A stretch of 64,000 nucleotides of DNA from contig DAAY01000003.1 of assembly GCA_002103105.1 (NCBI GenBank), positions 248,001 to 312,000 of the forward strand, written 5' to 3'. Below are positions 1-8,978 of this stretch, one piece after another. Positions within the stretch are counted from its first letter, which is position 1. Each line of letters begins with the position of its first letter. The DNA comes from Candidatus Gastranaerophilales bacterium HUM_1 (GTDB lineage Bacteria > Cyanobacteriota > Vampirovibrionia > Gastranaerophilales > Gastranaerophilaceae). Position numbers and translations under genes: made by a program. The notes under the pieces are model-generated. The model did not search any database. It was not told where the DNA came from and was given only the letters and a program-made list of their open reading frames with translations.

Positions 1-480
1 CAAAAAGGTGAAACTGACAAAGCTGATAAATTTAGAGCTTTCTTAAAAGAAGGTGCTGGAGTTCAAACAACTCAAGTTCAAACAGCTACTAATAATACAT
101 TAGGTACAGGTATGCATGTTGCAGAAGATAAGTCTTCTGATAAAACTGCAAATGCAAATACTAATATTCAAAATCAAAAATTACCTAAACAATCTAATAA
201 ACAGGCAGAAACAACTGTTCCTCAACCAGGTTCAGATAGTTGGTATAAAGATTTAAACCCTAAAAAGTCAGATGTAGCTGCTATGTTAGAAGAAGAAAAA
301 ATTGAATCTAAAAAAGCAAGAATTGTTGAAGAACAATCAAATAAAAATACTGATTTACATTTTGCTCAAAAGGATTACAATATGATGGATGAAGATGGTT
401 TCACTTCTGCTCCAGCATTTGTATCTAATTCAAGAAGAAAAGGCAAGAAATTCGATAAGAAACCATATTGGTTGGGATAA
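1..480 (+). CDS. Unknown protein, C-terminal part (5' end outside window)
   Basis: The reading frame is open from base 1, so the gene starts before the window; the first internal Met at 112 is not a convincing start because the same frame continues upstream. The visible 159 residues are Gln/Asn/Lys/Thr-rich and look disordered, with no signal peptide or membrane segment, and they end in a basic tail (RRKGKKFDKKPYWLG). I recognise no family. The composition suits a flexible C-terminal tail of a larger cytoplasmic protein. About 100 bp separate it from ispH on the same strand; a short GCAAGA/TCTTGC hairpin lies at 535-549 in that gap. Confidence 0.75.
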   Translation, partial: QKGETDKADKFRAFLKEGAGVQTTQVQTATNNTLGTGMHVAEDKSSDKTANANTNIQNQKLPKQSNKQAETTVPQPGSDSWYKDLNPKKSDVAAMLEEEKIESKKARIVEEQSNKNTDLHFAQKDYNMMDEDGFTSAPAFVSNSRRKGKKFDKKPYWLG

Positions 481-578
481 TGCAGTATGTCCTTGCTTGA
501 TTTAAAAATGTTTTCATGGTGTAATGGTCTTACAGCAAGATTTTCTTGCGAGTTCATTTGAAAGAAGACAATTAAAAA

Positions 579-1439
579 TTGCCGAAAGAAATTACATTAG
601 CTAAATTTGCAGGTTTTTGTTATGGAGTAAAAAGAGCTGTAACAACTGTAAAAAAATTAAAAAGTGAAAACCCAGACCGTAATATTTGTGTGCTTGGAGA
701 ATTGATTCATAATACACAGGTTATTGAAGAATTGAACGCAATGGGTATAAAATCTCTTAAAGAACTTCCTAAACAAGGGGATGGCATTTGTGTTGTTCGC
801 AGTCATGGGGAAAGCCCTGAGGTGTTTAAGCAAATAGAGAATGCGGGTTTTGAAGTTTATGATTTGACTTGTCCGGATGTTAAAAAGGTTCAACAAAAGG
901 CTATTGAACTTGCACAAAATAATTATTTCTTGGTTATTGTTGGAAAAGCTACTCATCCAGAAGTAATTGCAATAAAAGCTAATGCAGAACAATTTAGTAA
1001 AAATGTTTTGGTTGCAACTGAACCAGAAGAATTAAAAGCATTTGAGCAAGAATTGAAATCCGCAAAGAAAATAGGCGTAGTTGTACAGACAACGCAAATG
1101 ATTTCAACTTTGAATAAAATTGTTGAATATTTAACTCCACTAACAAAAGAATTGCTTATTGCTAATACTATTTGTAAAAGTACTTCAATGCGTCAATCTG
1201 AAGCTAAGGAATTGGCTAAAAAAAGTGATTTAATGATTGTTGTTGGTTCAAAGAAAAGTGCAAATACAACTCATTTGGCTGAAATTTTAAAAAATATTAC
1301 TCCAACTATTCATATTGAAACAGAGCAAGAGTTGGATAATTACAAAGATTTAATTGAGAAATCACAAAAAATATCAATTACAGCTGGGGCTTCAACTCCA
1401 GATAGTGTGATAGAAAAAGTTATAGAAAAAATAAAATAA
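579..1439 (+). CDS. ispH: 4-hydroxy-3-methylbut-2-enyl diphosphate reductase
   Basis: This is the last enzyme of the MEP isoprenoid pathway, reducing HMBPP to IPP and DMAPP with a 4Fe-4S cluster in the cytosol. Visible family landmarks are the N-terminal AGFCYGVKRA motif (cluster Cys14), His44, SHGE (His76), TCPDV (Cys98), THPEV (His126 and the catalytic Glu128 region), TTQM and TICKSTSMRQ (Cys199). The length of 286 residues is normal. The start is TTG, chosen because the conserved N-terminus begins right there; the upstream Shine-Dalgarno (AAAGAAGA, 561-568) is weak. rpsA follows 49 bp downstream on the same strand, so the two are probably cotranscribed. Confidence 0.96.
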   Translation: MPKEITLAKFAGFCYGVKRAVTTVKKLKSENPDRNICVLGELIHNTQVIEELNAMGIKSLKELPKQGDGICVVRSHGESPEVFKQIENAGFEVYDLTCPDVKKVQQKAIELAQNNYFLVIVGKATHPEVIAIKANAEQFSKNVLVATEPEELKAFEQELKSAKKIGVVVQTTQMISTLNKIVEYLTPLTKELLIANTICKSTSMRQSEAKELAKKSDLMIVVGSKKSANTTHLAEILKNITPTIHIETEQELDNYKDLIEKSQKISITAGASTPDSVIEKVIEKIK

Positions 1440-1488
1440 TAAGTTGGTCATTCAACGAAAATCAATAAAGAAAAGGAGAATAAAACAA

Positions 1489-2553
1489 ATGACACAAGCA
1501 ACATTAGACGATTTCGAAAAACTATTAGAAGAAAGTTTTTCAAACAGCCACTCTGTCGCTGATATCGTAGAAGGTACTGTTTTGAAAAAAGAACAAGATG
1601 GTTACCTAGTAAGCGTACGTGGTGCTAAAACAGAAGCATTCTTACCAAACAGAGAAATTTCTTCAGCAGAAGAAGCAGCTCCAGTTGAACTTGGTGATGT
1701 TAAAGAATTTTACGTATTGAAAGAAGAAAATGATGAAGACGGAATGTTATTATCATTGAAAAGACTTGCATTTGCTCAAGCTTGGGCTCAACTTAATGAT
1801 GCAAAAGTTCAAGGCGATACAATTCTTGCAAAAGTTGTTTCAGTTGTAAAAGGTGGTGTGTTGGTTGATGTAGCTGATTTGAAAGGTTTCATCCCATCAT
1901 CTCAACTTAGAACTGGAACTCCATTCGATGGTTTGTTAGATCAAAAAATCGAAGTTAAAGTTCTTGAAGCTGATCCTAAGAAAAACAAACTTATCTTATC
2001 TCAAAGACAAGCTGTTGCTGAACAAAGAGATCAAGTAGTAGATAATATCTTATCTGAACTTGAAGAAGGTCAAGTTGTTAAAGGTGAAGTTGTAAGAATT
2101 GCTGATTTTGGTGCTTTCGTTGATATCAACGGTATCGATGGTTTACTTCCAATTTCTGAAATTTCTTGGCAAAGAATTAAACATCCTTCAGATGTTATTT
2201 CTTTAGGTGAAACTTTAGAAGTTAAAATCATTAAAATTGATAACGAATTAAAGAGAATTTCATTGTCTTTGAAAAGAATGGGCGAAGATCCATGGCAACA
2301 AATTGAAGGACAATTCTCAGAAGGTCAAATTATCACTGGTACAGTAAACAAAGTTACTGGTTTTGGTGCTTTCATTAACATCTTCCCTGGTGTTGAAGCA
2401 TTATTACCTGTTTCTGAAATGGCTGAAGAAAATGTTAACCCATTTAACAAATTCAAAGTTGGTGATAGTGTAGAAGTTCTTATCAAGAAATTCACTCCAC
2501 AAGAACACAGAATCGCTTTGAGTATTAAAGATATTAACAAAGATGCTGAATAA
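1489..2553 (+). CDS. rpsA: 30S ribosomal protein S1 (four S1 domains)
   Basis: RNA-binding protein of 354 residues with four S1 repeats at about 25-91, 108-172, 195-263 and 279-348; the third and fourth carry the typical ADFGAFVDI and GFGAFINI strands. In most bacteria S1 helps the 30S subunit bind mRNA. Four repeats is shorter than the six of proteobacteria and closer to the short S1 of cyanobacteria and Gram-positives. The start is ATG 1489 because AAGGAGAA sits at 1473-1480; the frame is open upstream to a GTG at 1444 but that extension has no ribosome binding site. A strong terminator follows at 2590-2620. Confidence 0.93.
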   Translation: MTQATLDDFEKLLEESFSNSHSVADIVEGTVLKKEQDGYLVSVRGAKTEAFLPNREISSAEEAAPVELGDVKEFYVLKEENDEDGMLLSLKRLAFAQAWAQLNDAKVQGDTILAKVVSVVKGGVLVDVADLKGFIPSSQLRTGTPFDGLLDQKIEVKVLEADPKKNKLILSQRQAVAEQRDQVVDNILSELEEGQVVKGEVVRIADFGAFVDINGIDGLLPISEISWQRIKHPSDVISLGETLEVKIIKIDNELKRISLSLKRMGEDPWQQIEGQFSEGQIITGTVNKVTGFGAFINIFPGVEALLPVSEMAEENVNPFNKFKVGDSVEVLIKKFTPQEHRIALSIKDINKDAE

Positions 2554-2589
2554 GCCTAATTTGATTAAATCTTGAATAATTATAAGATG

Positions 2590-2620
2590 GAACGGGAATA
2601 TTCTTCCCGTTCTGTTTTAT
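2590..2620 (+). terminator. Rho-independent terminator after rpsA
   Basis: A perfect 9-bp stem GAACGGGAA/TTCCCGTTC (2590-2598 and 2604-2612) with a 5-nt loop is followed by TGTTTTATT. It ends the ispH-rpsA transcript. Confidence 0.9.
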
Positions 2621-2650
2621 TATAAGTTCTTTTTAAAATTAAGAAATTTC

Positions 2651-2679
2651 TTGAGGTTAAAAATTTTTCATGATAGCAT
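2651..2679 (+). promoter_or_regulatory. Candidate sigma-70 promoter for nusB
   Basis: TTGAGG at 2651-2656 and TAGCAT at 2674-2679 are separated by 17 bp and sit about 45 bp before the nusB start. The -10 match is moderate. Confidence 0.45.
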
Positions 2680-2721
2680 AACCTTATAAGTAAAATGTGA
2701 AAAATTTATGAGGTAAAAAAT

Positions 2722-3381
2722 ATGCAAGCCCGCAGAGCATCTAGAGAATTAGCATTTATATTGCTTTCTCAGTTTGATAAAAAGATTACAAACTATTCAA
2801 AAGAAAGTTTAGACGACATTGTTTTAAAATCAGTACGAATTTTGTCTAGTAGTGCACATGATGAACTTAAATTAGCATTGGGTTCATTGATTGATATGAA
2901 GAATAAAATTGATGATTATGAAGCAGAACACGAAATTAATTTAAATAGACCAATGAATGCAACAAATATTCCTGTTCCTCTTCCAATGACGTCAGATATG
3001 ACTGGTAGAATCAATGAAATGATTGATATTGCTGATAAAGCTTTATTGGCACTTGAAATTGCTGAATTTACAACTCTTGAATCAGAAGGAGATGTAAAAA
3101 ATTATGCAATTAAAATTGCTCAATGTTATCAAGAAAATCATGAAGAAATTGATAGTAATATTGATAAATATTCTGAAGGTTGGGATTTTGATAGACTTGT
3201 AAAAATGGATAAAGATATTTTAAGAATTGCACTTTCAGAACTTTTGTTTATCAAAGAAACTCCAATGAAAGTTGTTGTTGATGAAGCGATTGAACTTGCT
3301 AAAAAATATTCCACAGATGATAGTGCGAATTTCATCAATGGAGTTTTGGCAAAGGCGATTGTTGATAATGGAATTAAGTAA
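2722..3381 (+). CDS. nusB: Transcription antitermination protein NusB
   Basis: RNA-binding antitermination factor acting with NusE (S10) at boxA of rRNA operons. The N-terminus MQARRASRELAFILLSQF and the C-terminal half (DRLVKMDKDILRIALSELLF, then VVVDEAIELAKKYSTDDSANFINGVLAK) are typical NusB helices. At 219 residues it is longer than the usual 140-160; the extra segment, about residues 40-110, lies between the two conserved halves, as in the long cyanobacterial NusB. GAGGT precedes the ATG. It is monocistronic, ending at a bidirectional terminator shared with cysS. Confidence 0.93.
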   Translation: MQARRASRELAFILLSQFDKKITNYSKESLDDIVLKSVRILSSSAHDELKLALGSLIDMKNKIDDYEAEHEINLNRPMNATNIPVPLPMTSDMTGRINEMIDIADKALLALEIAEFTTLESEGDVKNYAIKIAQCYQENHEEIDSNIDKYSEGWDFDRLVKMDKDILRIALSELLFIKETPMKVVVDEAIELAKKYSTDDSANFINGVLAKAIVDNGIK

Positions 3382-3404
3382 TTAAAATAAAAATTTAATA
3401 ATTT

Positions 3405-3437
3405 AAAAGGGTTCGATATACTATCGAACCCTTTATT
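3405..3437. terminator. Bidirectional terminator between nusB and cysS
   Basis: A 13-bp perfect stem (AAAGGGTTCGATA at 3406-3418 with its complement at 3422-3434, loop TAC) lies between the converging nusB and cysS. A/T tracts flank it on both sides, so it can serve both strands. Confidence 0.9.
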
Positions 3438-3457
3438 TTATATTTATAATAATAAGC

Positions 3458-4831
3458 TTATTTTGCTTCGACAGTTGTTCCTTCTTTAGTGTCTTTTAGG
3501 ACAATACCGCATTCATCAAAGGCAATTCTAATTTTATCGGCAATATCCCAATTCTTTTCAGCTCTAGCCTGTTTTCTAAGCTCAAGAACTTCGTCAATAG
3601 TTTTGAAATCCTTACCTAAAACATCTGAAACGTGGCTGATGGCTTTAGAAATTTCATCTTCTGATAAGGTTGCTTTTTCAAAGGTGAATCCTAATGTCGT
3701 GCCAAGTTTATGTAAAATAGTGTAGGCATCTGTTTCACCCTTGTTTGCTCTTGTCGCAAGGTCAAATAGCACAGCAAGAGCTTTAGATGTATTTAAATCA
3801 TCATCCATTGCATCAACAAATGCTTTGTATTCATCTGTGGTTGTAATATCTAAATTTTCGTTGATTGGAGTTTGTTTAGCATTTGTTAAACGTTTTGCTC
3901 CTGCTTGAGCAGCAGTTAGTGCTTCATCTGAAAATTCAACAGGCATTCTATAATGATTTGTTAAAATAAATAATCTTAAAGTATTTGCATCATAATTTTT
4001 CAACATATCGTCAATAGTTAAAAAATTTCCTAAAGATTTAGACATTTTTTCTTTGTTGATTGTTACAAAACCGTTGTGTAGCCAATAATTTACGAATTTG
4101 CAGCCATTAGCACATTCAGATTGTGCAATTTCATTTTCGTGGTGTGGGAATATTAAATCTGCTCCACCTGCGTGGATATCAATAGTTTTGCCTAGATATT
4201 TTCTACTCATTGCAGAACATTCAATATGCCATCCTGGACGACCTACGCCCCAAGGTGATTTGTATCCAAATTTTTCATCCTTTTTCCATAATGCAAAATC
4301 TAGTGGATCTTCTTTTTGATCTCCAACTTCAATTCTTGCTCCGCTTTCTAATTGATCGATTGGTTGTTTTGAAAGATAACCATATTTAGGGAATTTTTTT
4401 ACTCTAAAATAAACATCTCCATTTGATTCGTAGGCAAAACCTTTTTCAATCAAAGTTTTAACCATTGCAATCATTTCACCTAGTGTTTTAGTGGCAAAAG
4501 GTTCAATGTCTGGTTTTAGTGTGTTTAAAGCTTTCATTGAATTTTCAAATTGTTTATACCAATATTGAGAAACTTCAGTTGGTGTTTTTCCTTCTTTATC
4601 AGCTTTTTTTAGAATTTTGTCGTCAACATCTGTAACGTTACGACAATATGTAACATCATAACCCTTAAACTTTAGATATCTGTATAAAACATCCCACGTA
4701 ATGTAACATCTAGCGTGTCCAAGATGTGCATAATCATAAACCGTTGGTCCGCATACGTACATTTTGACTTTGTTTTCTTCTATTGGCTTAAATTCTTCAA
4801 CAGTGTTAGTGTAAGAGTTAAATAATTTCAT
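3458..4831 (-). CDS. cysS: Cysteinyl-tRNA synthetase
   Basis: Class I aminoacyl-tRNA synthetase charging tRNA-Cys. It shows the zinc-ligand region [15 protein letters not shown] with the HIGH-type signature HLGH, the HIECSAMS and [10 protein letters not shown] zinc-ligand motifs, and the [11 protein letters not shown] (KMSKS) loop, followed by the DALR-type helical C-terminus. At 457 residues the length is normal. The start is the second Met (MKLFNSYT): GAGGGA lies just upstream of it, whereas the first in-frame ATG at 4846 has only AAGAA. It shares the bidirectional terminator at 3405-3437 with nusB. Confidence 0.96.
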   Translation of the reverse strand: MKLFNSYTNTVEEFKPIEENKVKMYVCGPTVYDYAHLGHARCYITWDVLYRYLKFKGYDVTYCRNVTDVDDKILKKADKEGKTPTEVSQYWYKQFENSMKALNTLKPDIEPFATKTLGEMIAMVKTLIEKGFAYESNGDVYFRVKKFPKYGYLSKQPIDQLESGARIEVGDQKEDPLDFALWKKDEKFGYKSPWGVGRPGWHIECSAMSRKYLGKTIDIHAGGADLIFPHHENEIAQSECANGCKFVNYWLHNGFVTINKEKMSKSLGNFLTIDDMLKNYDANTLRLFILTNHYRMPVEFSDEALTAAQAGAKRLTNAKQTPINENLDITTTDEYKAFVDAMDDDLNTSKALAVLFDLATRANKGETDAYTILHKLGTTLGFTFEKATLSEDEISKAISHVSDVLGKDFKTIDEVLELRKQARAEKNWDIADKIRIAFDECGIVLKDTKEGTTVEAK

Positions 4832-4967
4832 AATAAATTCCCTCATTTCTTGTATTTTATACTAACACAAAAGTATTGTTAATAAATGTAAATATAATAA
4901 ATAAATTTAAGCAATTATTGAATGAGAAAATACTTTTTATATACATACACATAAACGGAGGCATATT

Positions 4968-5381
4968 ATGGGTGATTTAAAAGTTGCAAATAAAGCACAA
5001 CCAAGTAACAATTTTCATGTTCAAGTAAATGGAAACGTAACAATTCAGAATCATAAAGGAAATGCACCTTTAAAAGACCAGCAAGCAAGGACTATCGTAA
5101 AAAACGGTAAAGTTGCCAATTATTATCAATGGACAGGTGGGAAACCAACTAAAGAAGCCGTTTTGAATTTAAATTCGACAAACTTTGATATTTTTAATAG
5201 CTTGAGAAAAGCTGATAAAAAGGATAAAAATGGAGCAGTTTTATCTCGTTCAGACTTACAAGCTTTGAAAAAAGACCCTGCTCTTCAAAAGAAATTAGGT
5301 GTAACAGTAAGAGCTGATGAAAGCAAAGGAGTTTATACAGTAACCAGCAATGGTTCAACTTTATATTTTGATTTTGATTAA
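4968..5381 (+). CDS. Small soluble protein of unknown function
   Basis: A 137-residue hydrophilic protein with no signal peptide or membrane helix. It has a strong ribosome binding site (GGAGG, 4957-4961). Residues 75-95 contain DKKDKNGAVLSRSDLQAL, which resembles a degenerate EF-hand loop (Asp, Asn and Gly in place, but Lys at the first ligand position), so calcium binding is doubtful. The C-terminus is beta-rich (GVYTVTSNGSTLYFDFD). I do not recognise the family; the style suggests a lineage-specific protein. It converges with and overlaps by 4 bp the carboxypeptidase gene on the other strand. Confidence 0.8.
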   Translation: MGDLKVANKAQPSNNFHVQVNGNVTIQNHKGNAPLKDQQARTIVKNGKVANYYQWTGGKPTKEAVLNLNSTNFDIFNSLRKADKKDKNGAVLSRSDLQALKKDPALQKKLGVTVRADESKGVYTVTSNGSTLYFDFD

Positions 5382-6463
5382 TTCATTATCAAATAATCAA
5401 AAATTTCAAATACAGGTTTGACAAGTTGTTGAACCTGTATTTTTTCGTCAACTTCTAGAGTAATTGTAGGAATATTTCTTTCTACTCCCGCCCAAGTTCC
5501 GAAACTGCCTGGGGTTGGGTAGCCAATGCTGGCTTCTACTGGGTATTTAATGATGTCAGAAATCTTTTCTGCAATCCCTTTTGCTGGTCCATCGTAATTT
5601 ACAACTTTATATGGTGCATGAATAGTCATAACAAGGCTCGGAGTATATTTGTTTATAGTATCTATAAGAAACTGAGTTTCAATTTCTCCTCCAGCTGATT
5701 TCCCTCCAAAATAATTTGTAGTTTCGTCATCACAAGTTGCATTATCGCCTTCGTTGTTTCCCCAGTTTTTTGTAGGAAAATTTCGATTTATATCTACATT
5801 ATTGGCATTAGTTCGTCTGTTTAATTGCAATCCATCAGGGTTTAAACAAGGGATAAATAGTGTACCCCTCCTCGAAATCGGAGATTTCGGTCCTCCCTCA
5901 AGGAGAGGACATTGAGAAATCACGTTATGGATTTTTGATATTACTCCTTCAATATTATTATCAATATCATTATTCCAAAAACGTAAAACTTTAAAGCCAA
6001 TCGATTTTAAAAATTCATCTCTTTGTAAATCAGAATTTGATTCGATATGTTGGCTACCATCAATCTCGATGACAATTTTATTTTCTAATGAGACAAAATC
6101 ACATATATACTTTCCAAGTATGAATTGCCGTCTAAATTTGACTCCGTCAATTTGGCGATTTTTCAAATATTGCCATATTTTAATTTCTTGTACAGTCATA
6201 TTATTACGAAGAGTTCTTGCTAGTTGTGTTAGCTTTTTGTCCTCCCTTGGTGGGAGGACCGAAATCTTTGATTTCGAAGAGGGGGGTAAATCTGTGTTTG
6301 ACGGAAAGTTATAATGAGTTTTTAAATATTCCTCAATTAGATACTTCCCTTGTGGTTCATCTCCATGAACAACACCAACGATAAGAATGTTGTTTTCTGA
6401 TGGTTCGCCTATAAGTTCAATTGTATTATTTAATTTTGTTCTTTCTGTATTTAAAATTTCCAT
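5378..6463 (-). CDS. M14-family zinc carboxypeptidase interrupted in frame by a DUF559 nuclease domain
   Basis: The outer parts form an M14/MpaA-like peptidase. Zinc ligands His33 and Glu36 lie in VVHGDEPQG, the substrate-binding region is NPDGLQLNRRTNANNVDINRNFP (residues 208-230, in parts), the third zinc ligand is His282 in TIHAP, and the likely general base is Glu337 in TLEVDE. Members usually trim murein peptides or small amides. Residues about 59-201 do not belong to that fold: they are a DUF559 domain (LARTLRNNMT, KFRRQFILGKYICDFV, VIEIDGSQH), a PD-(D/E)XK nuclease-like fold with Asp122, Glu133 and Asp135. The insert coincides with a repeat-bounded element at 5863-6288. Both parts keep one frame, so the product may be a 361-residue chimera; whether the peptidase still folds is unknown. 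Confidence 0.88.
   Translation of the reverse strand: MEILNTERTKLNNTIELIGEPSENNILIVGVVHGDEPQGKYLIEEYLKTHYNFPSNTDLPPSSKSKISVLPPREDKKLTQLARTLRNNMTVQEIKIWQYLKNRQIDGVKFRRQFILGKYICDFVSLENKIVIEIDGSQHIESNSDLQRDEFLKSIGFKVLRFWNNDIDNNIEGVISKIHNVISQCPLLEGGPKSPISRRGTLFIPCLNPDGLQLNRRTNANNVDINRNFPTKNWGNNEGDNATCDDETTNYFGGKSAGGEIETQFLIDTINKYTPSLVMTIHAPYKVVNYDGPAKGIAEKISDIIKYPVEASIGYPTPGSFGTWAGVERNIPTITLEVDEKIQVQQLVKPVFEIFDYLIMN
5863..6288 (-). mobile_element. DUF559-encoding element with terminal inverted repeats, inserted in a carboxypeptidase gene
   Basis: The left end (5863-5910) and right end (6239-6288) are imperfect inverted repeats of about 48 bp. Each begins TACCCC, then (C)TC(C/T)TCGAAATC, GATTTCGGTCCTCCC and an AGG-AGGAC block, and each contains its own small palindrome (CGAAATC-GATTTCG). 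The 5' TA at both outer ends could be a TA target duplication, but the exact boundary cannot be fixed without an empty site. The interior encodes the DUF559 domain on the minus strand, in frame with the host gene through both repeats. Known family behaviour: DUF559 genes are often found as short, scattered, repeat-flanked units. Confidence 0.7.
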
Positions 6464-6547
6464 ATTTGAATTTTAGCATGTTGAAAAATTTATTGACTTT
6501 AAATAAATAAATTTTAATATATTTTAATTTTGTGAAATAATTCACTT

Positions 6548-8203
6548 ATGCAAATATATTCAGACAAAATTTTTGAAAACCCGAGAGAGATTATTACTGC
6601 TTTTGATAATGAGAGTTTTATTTTAGCGTTTGATAAACTCGAAAAACTTAAAAATGATTATTATTTGGTTGGTTATATAAGATATGAAGCAAGGGATATT
6701 TTTTTAGGAAAGAAAATACAAGCTAAATATCCGTTATTATATTTTGAAGTGTTTTCTGACTATAAGATTTTTGAGCCAGTTAAAAACTCGAGAGAAGTAT
6801 TTCTTTTCCCTAAACCTAAAATATCTTTTTCAGAATATAAAAAAGGTTTTGATGTCATTAAAGCTGAAATTGCTTCTGGAAATACTTATGAAGTGAATTA
6901 TACGTTTGATTTTCAGATTGATACAAATTATTCCTCAAATGAGATTTATAATTATTTTTTAAAAGAACAAAAAACTCCATATAACGCCTTTTTTAAAAAT
7001 AATTATGAAGAAATACTGTCTTTTTCTCCAGAATTATTTTTCAAAAAGGTTGGAAATAAAATTTTAACAAAACCAATGAAGGGGACAATCGAGCGTGGGT
7101 GTAACGAAAAAGAAGATCGAGAAAAAATCAATTTTTTGAAAAATGATTTAAAAAATCGAGCTGAAAATGTTATGATTGTTGACTTATTACGAAATGATTT
7201 GGGGCGTATTTCTAAAACTGGAAGTGTAAAAGTTCCAAAATTATTTGAAATAGAAACTCATAAAACCCTTCATCAAATGACTTCGGAGATAACATCAGAA
7301 ATAAAAGATGGCACAACTCTTTATGAAATTTTTAAAGCCATCTTCCCTTGTGGTTCAATAACAGGAGCTCCTAAAATTAGTACAATGAATATTATTGATA
7401 ATGTTGAAGTTGGAAATCGAAATGTGTATTGTGGTGCTATTGGATTTATTCATAAAAATTGCTGTGAGTTTTCTGTTCCAATTAGAATTTTGCAAAAGAC
7501 AAAAGATGAAAAGTCTTACATTTATAGAGCAGGAGGAGCTGTTGTTTGGGATTCTGTGGTGGAAAATGAATGGGATGAGGCTATACTAAAAACGGCTTTT
7601 TTAGCTGAGAATTCAAAGGATTGGCAACTTTTGGAAACCCTAAAGGTTGAAGGGGGAAAACCTATTCTTTTTTGTGAACATCTTGAACGATTACGAACTT
7701 CTGCGAGAAAATTAAATTTTAAATATAACAAAACTCTTGAAAAACTTAAATTTTCTCAAGATGGAATGTATCGAATTTTGTTATCTAAGAATGGCAACTT
7801 TAGAGTCGAATTCAAGCCTTTGAAAGAAATAAAAACAGACAAGGTTGTAATTTCTGACAAAATAGTAAATTCTTCGGATGTGTTTTTATATCACAAAACG
7901 ACATTTCGCCCATATTATAACGAATCTTTTGAAAAGATAAAAAATAATGAAATTTATGATGAGATATTTTTCAACGAAAAAGGAGAATTGACAGAGGGTT
8001 CAAGAAGTAATGTTATTGTAAATTTGGGTGGTGTTTTATATACCCCACCAGTTAGTTGTGGATTGTTAAATGGAACATTTAGGCAAAAAATGTTAAAAGA
8101 TGGAAAATGTGAGGAAAAAATTCTTTATAAAAAAGATTTGCTTGATGCTCAAAATATTTATTGTGTAAATTCTGTTAGGGGGATGCGAGAGGTGTTTTTA
8201 TGA
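6548..8203 (+). CDS. pabBC: Aminodeoxychorismate synthase component I fused to aminodeoxychorismate lyase
   Basis: The N-terminal half (about 1-345) is a chorismate-binding enzyme: KPMKGTIERG, DLLRNDLGRI, HQMTSEI and FPCGSITGAPK are the conserved PabB/TrpE signatures. The C-terminal part (about 350-551) is a class IV aminotransferase fold (FFNEKGELTEGSRSNVIV, CGLLNGTFRQ) as in PabC. Together they convert chorismate plus ammonia into 4-aminobenzoate for folate. pabA overlaps by 4 bp (ATGA), implying translational coupling. No Shine-Dalgarno precedes the ATG; AATAAT at 6536-6541 ends 6 nt before it, suggesting a leaderless transcript. Confidence 0.93.
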   Translation: MQIYSDKIFENPREIITAFDNESFILAFDKLEKLKNDYYLVGYIRYEARDIFLGKKIQAKYPLLYFEVFSDYKIFEPVKNSREVFLFPKPKISFSEYKKGFDVIKAEIASGNTYEVNYTFDFQIDTNYSSNEIYNYFLKEQKTPYNAFFKNNYEEILSFSPELFFKKVGNKILTKPMKGTIERGCNEKEDREKINFLKNDLKNRAENVMIVDLLRNDLGRISKTGSVKVPKLFEIETHKTLHQMTSEITSEIKDGTTLYEIFKAIFPCGSITGAPKISTMNIIDNVEVGNRNVYCGAIGFIHKNCCEFSVPIRILQKTKDEKSYIYRAGGAVVWDSVVENEWDEAILKTAFLAENSKDWQLLETLKVEGGKPILFCEHLERLRTSARKLNFKYNKTLEKLKFSQDGMYRILLSKNGNFRVEFKPLKEIKTDKVVISDKIVNSSDVFLYHKTTFRPYYNESFEKIKNNEIYDEIFFNEKGELTEGSRSNVIVNLGGVLYTPPVSCGLLNGTFRQKMLKDGKCEEKILYKKDLLDAQNIYCVNSVRGMREVFL

Positions 8204-8763
8204 TTTTGATAGATAATTATGACTCTTTTACATATAATATTGTGCAGTATTTACGGGAATTAGGGGTTAATCCTCAAGTTTTTGAAAATGATAAGATTAC
8301 TATAAATGACATAAGGAAGTTAAATTTTTCATCTATTATTATTTCTCCTGGGTCGGGAAACCCAGATACTGCTGGGATTTCAATGGACGTAATAAAGGAA
8401 TTTTATAAGACGAAAAAAATTCTGGGTGTTTGCTTGGGGTTTCAATGTTTAGCACAATTTTTTGGGGGAGATATTATCAAAGATAATGAGCCAATGCATG
8501 GAAAAGTTTCTGAGATAGAAGTTGTTGCAAACTCTAAACTTTTTACAAATATTCCTAAAGAATTTTCTGTAACTCGTTATCATTCTTTAATCGCAGATAT
8601 AAATACAATAAAGTCGCCATTAAAAATTACTGCCAGAACGGGAGATAATATTGTTATGGCAATTGAGCATGAAACGTTACCTCTTTATGGTGTTCAATTT
8701 CATCCAGAAGCAATCTTGACACAATACGGGCATGAGTTGTTTGAGAATTTTATCAATATATAA
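8200..8763 (+). CDS. pabA: Aminodeoxychorismate/anthranilate synthase glutamine amidotransferase subunit
   Basis: Class I glutamine amidotransferase of 187 residues that supplies ammonia to PabB. It starts MILIDNYDSFTYNIVQYL, has the oxyanion motif SPGSGNPD, the nucleophile Cys in GVCLGFQCLAQFFGG and the His-Glu pair in QFHPEAI. Its start overlaps the end of pabBC by 4 bp, so p-aminobenzoate rather than tryptophan synthesis is the likely role; no trp genes are nearby. Dual use with TrpE elsewhere in the genome cannot be excluded. Confidence 0.92.
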   Translation: MILIDNYDSFTYNIVQYLRELGVNPQVFENDKITINDIRKLNFSSIIISPGSGNPDTAGISMDVIKEFYKTKKILGVCLGFQCLAQFFGGDIIKDNEPMHGKVSEIEVVANSKLFTNIPKEFSVTRYHSLIADINTIKSPLKITARTGDNIVMAIEHETLPLYGVQFHPEAILTQYGHELFENFINI

Positions 8764-8900
8764 ATTTGTAATATAATAATATAACTGAACTTTGGAAATT
8801 TAATATTTGGGAGCTAGCCTGTATCTTTTTAAAGAAACATCAGCACAACAAAATACTTTAGTCTGCGGGCTGATAGTTTTAGCGAAAGGAGGGCTGAATT

Positions 8901-8978
8901 ATGAATGAACTCAATTTGACTTTATTATTAATCTTTTTGATTTTATACATAATAAACACCACTCAACGAATACGTTAA
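8901..8978 (+). CDS. 25-residue membrane peptide, candidate type I toxin
   Basis: A short ORF (MNELNLTLLLIFLILYIINTTQRIR) with a very strong ribosome binding site (AAAGGAGGG, 8885-8893, spacing 7). The peptide is one hydrophobic helix (residues 6-18) followed by a polar, basic tail, the usual layout of Fst/Ldr/TxpA-type toxins that act on the cell membrane. The last third overlaps a convergent antisense RNA whose terminator hairpin covers the stop codon. The 5' untranslated region has pairing potential (ATCAGC 8839-8844 with GCTGAT 8879-8884; AGCCT 8816-8820 near the ribosome site). I know no named homologue; toxin function is inferred from architecture only. Confidence 0.55.
   Translation: MNELNLTLLLIFLILYIINTTQRIR

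Noticed and set aside
1..480. C-terminal tail of FtsZ or another named protein
   Set aside because: The final KPYWLG and the disordered region do not match the FtsZ C-terminal peptide, and nothing else in view identifies the protein.
535..549. Terminator between the first gene and ispH
   Set aside because: The GCAAGA/TCTTGC stem is short and not followed by a T tract.
657..992. Antisense ORFs over ispH and similar frames over other genes
   Set aside because: They lie opposite well-supported conserved genes, lack ribosome sites and have implausible composition.
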